A stretch of 34,381 nucleotides of DNA from Candidatus Sulfopaludibacter sp. SbA3 (GTDB lineage: Bacteria; Acidobacteriota; Terriglobia; 20CM-2-55-15), in contig CAMBFR010000036.1 of NCBI GenBank assembly GCA_945865815.1, positions 1 to 34,381 of the forward strand, given 5' to 3'. Shown one piece after another: positions 1 through 7,219 of this stretch. How positions within the stretch are numbered: the stretch's first letter is position 1; the number at the start of each line of letters is the position of its first letter. The notes under the pieces were generated by a model, which was not told the origin of the DNA, ran no database searches, and saw only the letters and a list, made by a program, of their open reading frames with translations. The translations under genes and the position numbers were made by a program.

Positions 1-1
1 C

Positions 2-121
2 AACGCCAAGATCCAATGGGTCAAGTACACCGCGCGTGGCTTTCGGAATATGGACAACTTTATCGAGGCTATTTATTTTCACTGCGGCGGCCTGGACTTG
101 GCTCCGTTACCCACTCAATAG
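2..121 (+). pseudogene. C-terminal end of an ISL3-like DDE transposase (cut by window edge)
   Basis: Reading from base 2, an open frame of 39 codons runs off the left edge and stops at TAG 119-121. The peptide contains NAKIQWVKYTARGFRN followed by a hydrophobic segment and CGGLDLAP. This N-x-K-I-Q-x-(V/I)-K...ARGFRN pattern is typical of the extreme C-terminus of ISL3 (IS204/IS1001/IS1165) transposases. Only the tail is visible, so I cannot tell whether the element is complete outside the window. The stop lies about 12 bases before the first palindromic MITE-like repeat, so this left edge is a mobile-element junction. The longer frame that begins at base 36 in another phase is a shadow. Confidence 0.6.
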
Positions 122-132
122 CCTGAAGAACC

Positions 133-358
133 GTTTTAGGAGGGGTGGCTGCGCCACCAGGGGAATGGTCCCGTTCCTTATTGGCGCAGACGGGGTGGTA
201 TGGAATGGCGCGAAGCCACCTTGTGGATGCTCGCGTAGCGCTCATTCAAATCGGTGCGCTGCGCGAATATCTATAGGGTGGCTTCGCAGCATGTACACCA
301 CCCCGCCGTTCGCTAAAAAACGCGCGAACGGCACCCCTCCTAATCCAGGAGGGGAGTT
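133..358 (+). repeat. MITE-like palindromic repeat, copy 1 (left arm truncated)
   Basis: This is about 96% identical by eye to the element at 5293-5528. It carries nested inverted repeats: GACGGGGTGGT (189-199) pairs with ACCACCCCG (297-305), and GCGAAGCCACC (210-220) pairs with GGTGGCTTCGC (277-287). The right end is the hairpin CCCCTCCT/AGGAGGGG followed by AGTTTTT. The left terminal arm AACTCCCCTCCTG of copy 2 is missing here and is replaced by unrelated sequence just after the transposase stop. I see no credible protein in it. Confidence 0.85.
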
Positions 359-361
359 TTT
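334..361 (+). terminator. Terminator-like hairpin at the right end of repeat copy 1
   Basis: CCCCTCCT (334-341), a 5-nt loop and AGGAGGGG (347-354) form a perfect 8-bp stem. It is followed by AG and five T residues. It lies about 100 bases upstream of the FKBP gene and would insulate that gene from read-through out of the transposase. It is part of the repeat rather than a gene-specific terminator. Confidence 0.55.
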
Positions 362-466
362 GCACTACTCTTCTTTAGGAGAGATCCACAACATTTCAGC
401 CCATCATTCGAAGAAGCCGCGTTACACTAATCGCCTAAATTTAAGGGAGGAGATGCGTACACCGAT

Positions 467-883
467 ATGCGAACAGCAGTTCTGATCTTTACAGGAATGG
501 TCATCTCGACGGTATTGGTATTGGCGCAAGCGAACGTGACCACAACAAGCAGCGGACTAAAATACATCGACCAGAAGGTGGGGACCGGAGTGGAGGCCAA
601 GGCCGGCGCAACCGTGGAGGTCAACTACACGGGCTGGCTCTACATCGACGGCAAACGCGGGAAGCAGTTCGACAGCTCCATAGGACGCGCCCCGTTCAGT
701 TTCAGGTTGGGCGCGGGCCAGGTCATTAAGGGCTGGGATGAAGGCGTCCAGGGAATGAAGATCGGCGGCAAGCGCGAATTGATCATTCCGGCGACTCTCG
801 GCTATGGAACGCGCGAAATCCCCGGGGTGATACCGGCGAATTCGACGCTCACTTTCGAAGTCGAATTGCTGAAGGTGAACTAA
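467..883 (+). CDS. Exported FKBP-type peptidyl-prolyl cis-trans isomerase
   Basis: This is a 138-residue protein predicted to catalyse cis-trans isomerisation of prolyl bonds during folding of exported proteins. The N-terminus (about residues 1-22) is a signal peptide with a hydrophobic core ending ...VLVLAQA, so it should act in the periplasm. The rest is a single FKBP domain: VEVNYTGWL, then KQFDSS, then GAGQVIKGWDEGVQGM, then PATLGYG, then IPANSTLTFEVELL. These are the classic hydrophobic-pocket segments (Tyr, Phe-Asp, Val-Ile, Trp, Tyr) of FKBPs. ATG 467 is preceded by AAGGGAGGAG at 443-452, a somewhat long spacing. The next gene starts 5 bases after the stop, so both are probably co-transcribed. 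The length is normal for a minimal one-domain exported FKBP. Confidence 0.93.
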   Translation: MRTAVLIFTGMVISTVLVLAQANVTTTSSGLKYIDQKVGTGVEAKAGATVEVNYTGWLYIDGKRGKQFDSSIGRAPFSFRLGAGQVIKGWDEGVQGMKIGGKRELIIPATLGYGTREIPGVIPANSTLTFEVELLKVN

Positions 884-888
884 CCGGC

Positions 889-1083
889 TTGAGCGGCGAC
901 GTCCGAACGAACATCAAACCGGGCATGCGCGTGCGCATCGTTGAGAAGCAGAATCAGCGTACGGGAAAGCTCACCGAAGGCATCGTCCAGCGGCTCCTGA
1001 CGAAATCACCCACGCATCCTCATGGAATCAAGGTGATGCTCGAAAGCGGAATCGTCGGGAGAGTGAAAGAAATCGTCGTGTAG
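889..1083 (+). CDS. ywbE: YwbE family protein (DUF2196)
   Basis: This 64-residue protein matches the small YwbE family throughout: a basic RxxIKPGMRVRIVEKQ start, then QRTGKLTEGIVQ, then SPTHPHGIKVML, then G-x-VGRVKEI. The family has no established biochemical role. Its length and beta-rich basic character suggest a small KOW/SH3-like fold, which is an inference. The start is TTG at 889, five bases after the FKBP stop, with only a weak Shine-Dalgarno, so translation is likely coupled to the FKBP gene. The stop TAG (1081-1083) abuts the stop of the convergent outer-membrane gene with no spacer. Confidence 0.85.
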   Translation: MSGDVRTNIKPGMRVRIVEKQNQRTGKLTEGIVQRLLTKSPTHPHGIKVMLESGIVGRVKEIVV

Positions 1084-1695
1084 TCAATTGCCGAACGAAA
1101 CCACGATCCCGGACCGCCATCTCACGTTGTGCAGGAATCCGGTGTCATTGTGGTGCGCCGGCAAGTAGTCGAACTCAATGACGCGAACCGCGATGGTACT
1201 GCTGAGCGCGATATCGGTCCCGCCGCCCACCGCCCCGACAAATCCGTGAGCCGTCTCGTCCAGGCCCACACCATTAAAGTTTTTCCCCGACGCCGAAACC
1301 CACGCAAAACCAGCAAGGGCGTGGAAAAAAGGCGTGACCTGCCGGTTGCCGCGTACCGTTACCGTGGGGCCGAACATGAATGAATAAGCGCTGGCCCGCA
1401 CGCGCGCATCGTCGACATTCAACCGGCGGTAATACCCGCCGAAATCTGCCGTGAGCCCGATATTCCGATAGATGTTATCGGTCACCGATGCGCCCCAGCC
1501 AATCACATTGGTAATGACGGGTGTGGCGTCGCGGGCGTCGGGCCGCAAGATGGAATAGCCGCCGAAAATCTGAAAGCGCCGGGGCTGAATCGGGGCCTGG
1601 GCCTGGACCTGGGCCTGGGCCGAGGGTGGCAAGAGGACAAATGCTGCCAGAACGAAAACGAAAGAGAGCGCGGCATGTCTAAGTGGAGTTCTCAT
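1084..1695 (-). CDS. Outer-membrane beta-barrel protein
   Basis: This 203-residue protein begins with a clear signal peptide (hydrophobic run to ...PSAQAQ, residues 1-29) and a short Gln/Ala/Pro linker. The mature part alternates polar and aromatic or hydrophobic residues in strand-like blocks: FQIFGGYSILR, GLTADFGGYYRR, SFMFGPTVTVR, TPFFHALAGFAW, FVGAVGGGTDIAL and WRSGIVVSFGN. About eight strands fit an OmpA-transmembrane/OmpW-like small barrel. The GGYS and FGP motifs are common in acidobacterial porin-family proteins of this size. There is no OmpA peptidoglycan domain. It is probably a structural or adhesion surface protein, and the ligand is unknown. It is transcribed alone, convergent with ywbE. 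Confidence 0.75.
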   Translation of the reverse strand: MRTPLRHAALSFVFVLAAFVLLPPSAQAQVQAQAPIQPRRFQIFGGYSILRPDARDATPVITNVIGWGASVTDNIYRNIGLTADFGGYYRRLNVDDARVRASAYSFMFGPTVTVRGNRQVTPFFHALAGFAWVSASGKNFNGVGLDETAHGFVGAVGGGTDIALSSTIAVRVIEFDYLPAHHNDTGFLHNVRWRSGIVVSFGN

Positions 1696-1805
1696 CGCTT
1701 TGTCCGGCGGGAGTATAGCCGGTTTACAGCCGAATTAGTAAGCACGAATCCCGGGCCGGACAGTGTAGAATTTCCCAACCTATTTAAGGTCCCTAGGAGT
1801 ACCTG

Positions 1806-3530
1806 ATGAAACGACGTTCCGGGTGGATTTTTTCCCTCCTCTGCCTCGCCATGTTGGGCCTGTTGCATCAGTCCGCGGCGGCACAGACGACGCCGGACTC
1901 TCTGATAAGGCGGGCGCTCGGCGACGAACTCCGGCTTGCAATGGACGTGCTCGGCCAGAAGAGCGATCCGCCGGCCTATTTCATCGGTTACCAGGTGAAC
2001 GAAATAACCTCTGTGTCGGTTGATGGCTCGCGCGGCGCGTTGCGGAACAGCACCACGAATCGATCGCGGTTCCTCGACATCGACGTGCGGGTCGGAGACT
2101 ATGCATTCGACAATACGCACCAGATTCGCGGCCAGCGGGGCGTTGCAGGAGCGCCGGCGTATACGCCCCCGGTCCTGCTTCCGATTGATAACGACATCGA
2201 CGCTATCAAGAGCGTCATATGGCTTGAAACCGACCGCAGATACAAGGCCGCCGGCGAGCGCCTGACACAGGTGAAGGCCAACAGGGAGGTCAAGGTCGAA
2301 GAGGAAGACACCTCGGCCGATCTCTCGCGTGAAATAGCCCAGACGGCCGCGCTGCCGCTGGTGAACGTCGATCTGAAAGTTCCGGAATGGGAAACCAAGG
2401 TGAAGGCGTACTCCGCCCTATTCAAGAAGTACCCCGAAATTCTCGATGGATCGGCGGCGTTCAGTGTTACCGCAACGAATCAGTACGTTGTGAACAGCGA
2501 GGGCACGTCCATCCAGCACGGCGCCGTTCTTCTGCGCCTCAGCCTGTCGGCCCGGACGAAGGCCGACGACGGCATGGATCTGGACCGTTTCGAATCGTTC
2601 GATGCGCATACACTCGGCGGGCTTCCGTCTGACACCGTTGTCGAACAGAAAATCGAGCAGATCGTTCGCGACTTGAAGGCCCTGCGAGTGGCGCCGGTCA
2701 TCGAACCGTTTACCGGCCCGGCGATCCTTTCCGGCCGCGCCAGCGGCGTCTTTTTCCATGAAATTTTCGGCCATCGTATGGAGGGTCAGCGCCAGAAGAA
2801 TGAAGGCGAAGGCCAGACCTTCACACGGCAGATCAACAAGCCGGTCTTACCGGAATTCATTTCCGTGTTCGATGACCCGACGTCGCGGCAGATGGCCGGC
2901 ATCGACCTGAACGGCGCTTACGCCTTTGACGATGATGGCGTGCCGGCGCAGCGCGTGACGGTTGTCGACAAGGGAATTCTTCGCAACTTCCTTCTTTCGC
3001 GCGCGCCGATCGCCGGCTTTGAAAAATCCAACGGCCATGGGCGCAAAGCTCCCGGATATCGAAGCGTTGGAAGACAGGGCAACCTGATCGTCCAGGCATC
3101 CAACACCGTCACAAACGAAAAGCTGCGCGAAATGTTGATCGAAGAGGCCCGAAAGCAGGACAAGCCTTTTGGACTGCTGTTTGACGATATCTCCGGAGGC
3201 TTCACAACGACGCAGCGCTTCAGCCCCCAGGCCTTCCAAGTCACGCCCATCATGGTCTACCGCATCTACGTTGACGGACGGCCGGATGAACTCGTTCGCG
3301 GCGCCGAGTTGATCGGCACCCCCCTGACCTCGTTCAGCAAGATCGTGGCGGCCGGCGACAAACCGGAAGTCTTCAACGGTTACTGCGGCGCCGAATCGGG
3401 CTACATTCCGGTTTCCGCCATAGCGCCCGGCATTCTCACGACACAAATTGAAGTTCAGAAAAGAGCAAAGTCGTCGGACCGGCTACCTATTCTGCCGGCG
3501 CCTTCTGCGGATTCGAGGGGCAGGCTGTAA
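1806..3530 (+). CDS. tldD: Exported TldD/PmbA-family metalloprotease, intact metal site
   Basis: This 574-residue protein belongs to the TldD/TldE (U62) peptidase family. E. coli TldD is cytoplasmic and cleaves peptides such as microcin B17 precursor and CcdA. Here residues 1-27 form a signal peptide ending SAAAQ, so the enzyme should work in the periplasm. The metal motif is present: HEIFGH at residues 318-323 (HExxxH) and the expected third-ligand Cys in GYCGAESG near residue 527. ATG 1806 has AGGAG at 1795-1799, and a TAGAAT box lies at 1766-1771. The gene overlaps the next one by one base (TAATG), which implies translational coupling and a two-subunit product. Exported TldD-like proteins occur in several environmental phyla, and their substrates are unknown. 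Confidence 0.88.
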   Translation: MKRRSGWIFSLLCLAMLGLLHQSAAAQTTPDSLIRRALGDELRLAMDVLGQKSDPPAYFIGYQVNEITSVSVDGSRGALRNSTTNRSRFLDIDVRVGDYAFDNTHQIRGQRGVAGAPAYTPPVLLPIDNDIDAIKSVIWLETDRRYKAAGERLTQVKANREVKVEEEDTSADLSREIAQTAALPLVNVDLKVPEWETKVKAYSALFKKYPEILDGSAAFSVTATNQYVVNSEGTSIQHGAVLLRLSLSARTKADDGMDLDRFESFDAHTLGGLPSDTVVEQKIEQIVRDLKALRVAPVIEPFTGPAILSGRASGVFFHEIFGHRMEGQRQKNEGEGQTFTRQINKPVLPEFISVFDDPTSRQMAGIDLNGAYAFDDDGVPAQRVTVVDKGILRNFLLSRAPIAGFEKSNGHGRKAPGYRSVGRQGNLIVQASNTVTNEKLREMLIEEARKQDKPFGLLFDDISGGFTTTQRFSPQAFQVTPIMVYRIYVDGRPDELVRGAELIGTPLTSFSKIVAAGDKPEVFNGYCGAESGYIPVSAIAPGILTTQIEVQKRAKSSDRLPILPAPSADSRGRL

Positions 3531-5263
3531 TGAGAAACCGGTTTGCACAACTGGCAAGACTGCCAAAACTGCCAAAACTGAAGGTCGCGCTTTTCCTCGG
3601 CATCATTCTACCGGCCGCCGCTTTGATGTCCTTCGGTCAGGGTGGGACGGCCTCCGACAACGTCGTCATCAAAGCGATGAACGACGAGTTGCAACGGTCG
3701 GTGGCGGAACTGCGGCTCGGCAATCTCGACAAGCCATACTTCATTCAGTACGTCGTTCACGATGAAGAGGAATACAGCGCGGAGGCCACGTTCGGCGCAC
3801 TCACGTCTTCCGACAACAGTCATCGCCGTTACGTGCAGGTTCAGGTTCGCGTGGGCAGCTACGAGTTCGACAACACCGAGTTTGTTGCCGCCGGGTCCAA
3901 CGGCCCCTCGACGGGCGTTTTACTGTCGACCGTGGTCGACAACGACTACGACAACCTGCGGCATACGCTCTGGCTCGGAACCGACAGCGCGTACAAGCAG
4001 TCCGTTGAACTGCTGGCGCGTAAACGCGCCTTCATACAGAACAAGATCCAGGAAGTGCAACCGCCCGACTTCTCGAAAGAGGGTGCGACGCAATCCATTT
4101 CTTCCTCCGCACGCGGACTCGACTTTGACAAGGCGGGCATGGAGACGCGTCTGCGGGAATGGTCTCGAATTTTCAGGGAGTTTCCGGAGATTCAAACGTC
4201 GAATGTGAGGGTCATTGCGCGGCTCACGCATCGGTACATTGTGAATAACGAAGGCACCGCGACGTTGCAGCCCACAATGATCGTTTCGCTGGAAGTCAGC
4301 GCCGGCACGCAGTCATCGGACGGAATGCGGCTCTCGCATACCTTGCCGTTCAATGTTCGCAGTGTGGACCAGCTTCCGGCGGCAGAGTCGATTGCTCAAT
4401 CCATCCGGCAGCTTGCCGCCGATCTGACCAGCCTCCGCTCGGCTCCCGTCCTCGATGCCAATTATTCCGGACCCGTGCTCATGGCCGGCCAGGCATCCGC
4501 GGAGATGTTTGCCCGCATTCTGGCGCCGAACCTTTCCGGACAGCGCGGCCCCATGCTCGAACGTCAGCTTCAAGAGAACAACGTGAGCGATCTGGTAGAC
4601 CGGATGAACCGGCCCGTCCTTCCGGCGTACTTCTCTGTTTTCGACGATCCTGCACAACTCAACTCGGGAGACAAGAGCCTGATTGGCTACTATCCGGTGG
4701 ATGACCAGGGAATCCCGTCACAGCGCGTGTCATTGATCGAGGACGGCCTGCTCAAGAATATGCTGATGGGAAGACGGCCGGGAAAGCATCGGAATCAATC
4801 CAACGGCCACGGCCGTTCCGGCTATCCCGGGCGCGAAGCGGCGCAGATTGGAAATCTCTTCATAGCTGCCAGCGAAGGCAAGAACTATGAGGAACTGAAG
4901 CAGGAACTCATCCGGCTCGGCAGCACTGAAAAGCTCGAATACGCGCTGATTATCAAGTCGGTGGATAGTTCGGGACGCGGCCCGATCGGTACGCCGATAT
5001 TGACCTATAAGGTGTACATGGAAGACGGCCGGGAGGAATTAGTCCGGGGAACTTCGGTAAGAGGGCTGTCGGTACAGTCGTTGCGGCACATACAGGGCGC
5101 CGGGAGCGATCTGTTCGTCGCCAACCGCCTGACAGGCCCCCGAGGCACGGAGACTCCGGTCAGCGTCATTGCTCCTTCAGTGCTGCTGGAAGAAATGGAA
5201 CTCGAGCGCCCCACCGGCGTTCAGCAGAAACCCGCACTGCTCAGCCACCCGTATTTCCGATAA
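3530..5263 (+). CDS. Exported TldD-family paralogue with all metal ligands lost (TldE-like partner)
   Basis: This 577-residue protein aligns with the upstream TldD along most of its length: the DNDYDNLRHTLWL region, PVLPAYFSVFDDP, SNGHGR and ELVRGTSVRGL. Residues 1-37 form a signal sequence with a basic, Lys/Leu/Pro-repetitive n-region. At the position of HEIFGH it reads ARILAP (in SAEMFARILAPNLSG), so His, Glu and His are all replaced. The Cys-containing segment near the C-terminus is ANRLTGPRG, without Cys. It should therefore be non-catalytic. In E. coli the TldD/TldE heterodimer also pairs an active with an inactive subunit, so a heterodimer with the upstream product is likely. The start overlaps the upstream stop (TAATG). 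MITE copy 2 follows and ends transcription. Confidence 0.85.
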   Translation: MRNRFAQLARLPKLPKLKVALFLGIILPAAALMSFGQGGTASDNVVIKAMNDELQRSVAELRLGNLDKPYFIQYVVHDEEEYSAEATFGALTSSDNSHRRYVQVQVRVGSYEFDNTEFVAAGSNGPSTGVLLSTVVDNDYDNLRHTLWLGTDSAYKQSVELLARKRAFIQNKIQEVQPPDFSKEGATQSISSSARGLDFDKAGMETRLREWSRIFREFPEIQTSNVRVIARLTHRYIVNNEGTATLQPTMIVSLEVSAGTQSSDGMRLSHTLPFNVRSVDQLPAAESIAQSIRQLAADLTSLRSAPVLDANYSGPVLMAGQASAEMFARILAPNLSGQRGPMLERQLQENNVSDLVDRMNRPVLPAYFSVFDDPAQLNSGDKSLIGYYPVDDQGIPSQRVSLIEDGLLKNMLMGRRPGKHRNQSNGHGRSGYPGREAAQIGNLFIAASEGKNYEELKQELIRLGSTEKLEYALIIKSVDSSGRGPIGTPILTYKVYMEDGREELVRGTSVRGLSVQSLRHIQGAGSDLFVANRLTGPRGTETPVSVIAPSVLLEEMELERPTGVQQKPALLSHPYFR

Positions 5264-5292
5264 TTCGGGACAGACGTATCTCTCCAGGTCCG

Positions 5293-5528
5293 AACTCCCC
5301 TCCTGTGTTAGGAGGGGTGGCTGCGCCACCAGGGGAATGGTCCCGTTCCTTATTGGCGCAGACGGGGTGGTACGGAATGACGCGAAGCCACATTATGGAT
5401 GCTCGCGTAGCGCTCATTCAAATCGGTACGCTGCGCGAATATCTATAGGGTGGCTTCGCAGCATGTACACCACCCCGCCGTTCGCTGAAAAACGCGAACG
5501 GCGCCCCTCCTAATCCAGGAGGGGAGTT
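5293..5528 (+). repeat. MITE-like palindromic repeat, copy 2 (complete)
   Basis: This 236-bp element is bounded by perfect 13-bp terminal inverted repeats, AACTCCCCTCCTG (5293-5305) and CAGGAGGGGAGTT (5516-5528). Each end also folds on its own into a CCCCTCCT/AGGAGGGG hairpin. The interior contains nested inverted repeats (GACGGGGTGGT with ACCACCCCG, GCGAAGCCAC with GTGGCTTCGC), so the whole unit could extrude as one branched cruciform. Apart from a few substitutions and a 2-nt indel it matches 133-358. It sits between the convergent tldE-like and M28 genes. No coding capacity was recognised. Confidence 0.9.
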
Positions 5529-5532
5529 TTTT
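5504..5532 (+). terminator. Intrinsic terminator formed by the right end of repeat copy 2
   Basis: The perfect 8-bp stem CCCCTCCT (5504-5511)/AGGAGGGG (5517-5524) with an AATCC loop is followed by AG and six T residues. This is a strong rho-independent terminator for the tldD pair. On the opposite strand the left-end hairpin (5297-5317) lacks a T tract, so it is a poorer terminator for the M28 gene. Confidence 0.7.
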
Positions 5533-5563
5533 GAGCACTCCCCGAAAATGTGAGGGCTCGTCC

Positions 5564-7213
5564 CTACCGGATCTTTCCGCTGGCCCCGATTCCCATCCTT
5601 GGCCCTTTGAAGTCGCGGACCGGGGCGCGCTCCGTATCCGCCAGGCGGCGGCCGGTCTCGAATACCAACTGGCCGATTCGAATCATCTTTGCGTACTCGA
5701 TTTTATCCTCCGTATCGGTCACACGGTGATAGTCCGGATGCAGCCCCGTGAAGAAGAAAATAACCGGAATGCCTTTGGCGGCGTAGCTGTAGTGATCGCT
5801 CCGATAGTAGATCCGCTCGGGGTCGGTGGCGTCGTTCATCTCGAAGTCGAGCGTGAGCGGCCTGGGCAGGCTCTCGTTCGCGTCGATCAGCACATTGTGA
5901 ACATCGGTACTGATGCGGTCGGCTCCAACTGCCAATACGGTATTCGACTGCGACGGGTCGTTGTCGCGGTTGCGGCCGATCATATCGATGTTCAGTTCGG
6001 CGAGGATGCCTTCCATCGGAACCGTCGGATTGTCTGCAAAGTACCCTGAACCCCAAAGCCCCCGTTCTTCGCCCGCGTGCCAGATGAAGATCAGCGAACG
6101 CTTCGGTTTCGGTCCGCGCGCAAAGGAGCGCGCGATGCCCATCAGGGTGACCGTGCCGGATCCGTCGTCGTCCGCGCCGTTCGAAATGCGGTCCTCGGTT
6201 CCGCCGTTCAGGATTCCCGCCGTGTATCCGACGTGGTCATAATGGGCTCCGAAAATGACGTAACTATTCCGGAGCTGAGGATCGCTCCCCTCGACCATGC
6301 CCACGACGTTTCGGGTGTACTGCGTGTTGACGACGGTGTAGTCCGCGTCGAGATTGAAGGTCAGCTTCACGCCTTTCAACGCAAACACCGGCAGATCGGC
6401 CTGGGCATCGCTCTTGAGTCTCAAGTCGGGATACTTTGCATCGGCCGCGCTGAACAGAAATTCGAAGAACTCGTCGCTTGCCGCCACGCTCGGTTTTTTG
6501 ACCGTGTCCAGCCGCTGAACGGTGGTGAAATCCGGCGGCACTCCCCGACCGCCCTGTCCGCCGGCCTCTGGGTCGAAGCCGCCGGCCAGAACCGGAAAGA
6601 TCACGGCTGCCGCGCCCATCTCATCGGTGGCATTCGATGAGCGGCTGTTCAGCAACCGCCCGGCGCGCTGAGAGTCCACGGACCCTGGCCCGCGGTTGCC
6701 AAGAAAGACCACGGCCTTATTCCTGACGTCGATTCCCTTGTAGTCGTTGTGATTCGGGCCGACATTCAGCCCGTAACCCACAAACTCCACCTGATCCAGC
6801 GTCAGCGTTCGCTTTCCGCCAACGTTCTTCGGAAACGTCACGCCCTGACCGTCCCTGAACGTCCGGCTCTGTCCATTGACCTCCACCGTCAGTGAGGACC
6901 GGTTGGTGCTTCTCACACCGAGCACGCTCACGCGCTGGAAATAAGACCCGTTGTCGCCGGCCGGCCTGACGCCCGCTTCTCTCATGCTGTCGGCGATGTA
7001 GGCCGCCGCCAGGCCGAGACCTTCGGAAAACGTCGCGCGGCCGCCGAGTTCGTCGGACGCAATATAGGTGAGCCAGCCGCGCAGTTCATCGACGGAGAGC
7101 AGCGCCGTAACCGGAGTGTTCTGGGCCGAGATTTCGATCATCTGGACGCCGGCCGCCACACTAAAAACGCAAATGGCGGCCAGGCCAATCATCAGGAGTC
7201 GTCTATTCCACAT
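5564..7213 (-). CDS. Exported M28-family zinc aminopeptidase with PA-like insert
   Basis: This 549-residue protein starts with a signal anchor (residues 1-22) and should be periplasmic or secreted. The M28 metal ligands are visible: GAHYDH (His324), NGADDDGSG (bridging Asp), HAGEERGLWGS (catalytic and metal Glu), NIDMIGR (Asp) and HPDYH (His). Residues about 130-260, around VGYGLNVGPNHNDYKGIDV and KAVVFLGNRGPG, resemble the protease-associated domain found before the catalytic domain in many M28 enzymes. Predicted activity is removal of N-terminal residues from peptides using two zinc ions. The start ATG is preceded by GGGGAT inside the end of the upstream oxidase gene, which ends only 6 bases earlier, so the two genes form an operon. 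Confidence 0.92.
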   Translation of the reverse strand: MWNRRLLMIGLAAICVFSVAAGVQMIEISAQNTPVTALLSVDELRGWLTYIASDELGGRATFSEGLGLAAAYIADSMREAGVRPAGDNGSYFQRVSVLGVRSTNRSSLTVEVNGQSRTFRDGQGVTFPKNVGGKRTLTLDQVEFVGYGLNVGPNHNDYKGIDVRNKAVVFLGNRGPGSVDSQRAGRLLNSRSSNATDEMGAAAVIFPVLAGGFDPEAGGQGGRGVPPDFTTVQRLDTVKKPSVAASDEFFEFLFSAADAKYPDLRLKSDAQADLPVFALKGVKLTFNLDADYTVVNTQYTRNVVGMVEGSDPQLRNSYVIFGAHYDHVGYTAGILNGGTEDRISNGADDDGSGTVTLMGIARSFARGPKPKRSLIFIWHAGEERGLWGSGYFADNPTVPMEGILAELNIDMIGRNRDNDPSQSNTVLAVGADRISTDVHNVLIDANESLPRPLTLDFEMNDATDPERIYYRSDHYSYAAKGIPVIFFFTGLHPDYHRVTDTEDKIEYAKMIRIGQLVFETGRRLADTERAPVRDFKGPRMGIGASGKIR

Positions 7214-7219
7214 CCGTGC

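Noticed and set aside
36-485. 149-residue plus-strand frame covering the transposase tail, repeat and FKBP leader region
   Set aside because: It lies out of frame with the recognisable transposase tail, runs through the palindromic repeat and has low-complexity, non-family sequence.
5297-5317. Strong terminator for the M28 gene on the minus strand
   Set aside because: The hairpin is perfect but is followed by AGTTCGG rather than a T tract, so it was not called as a terminator.
133-5528. CRISPR or large composite transposon
   Set aside because: The two repeat copies are too long, too few and too far apart for CRISPR. No transposase lies between them, and the genes inside look like ordinary chromosomal genes.
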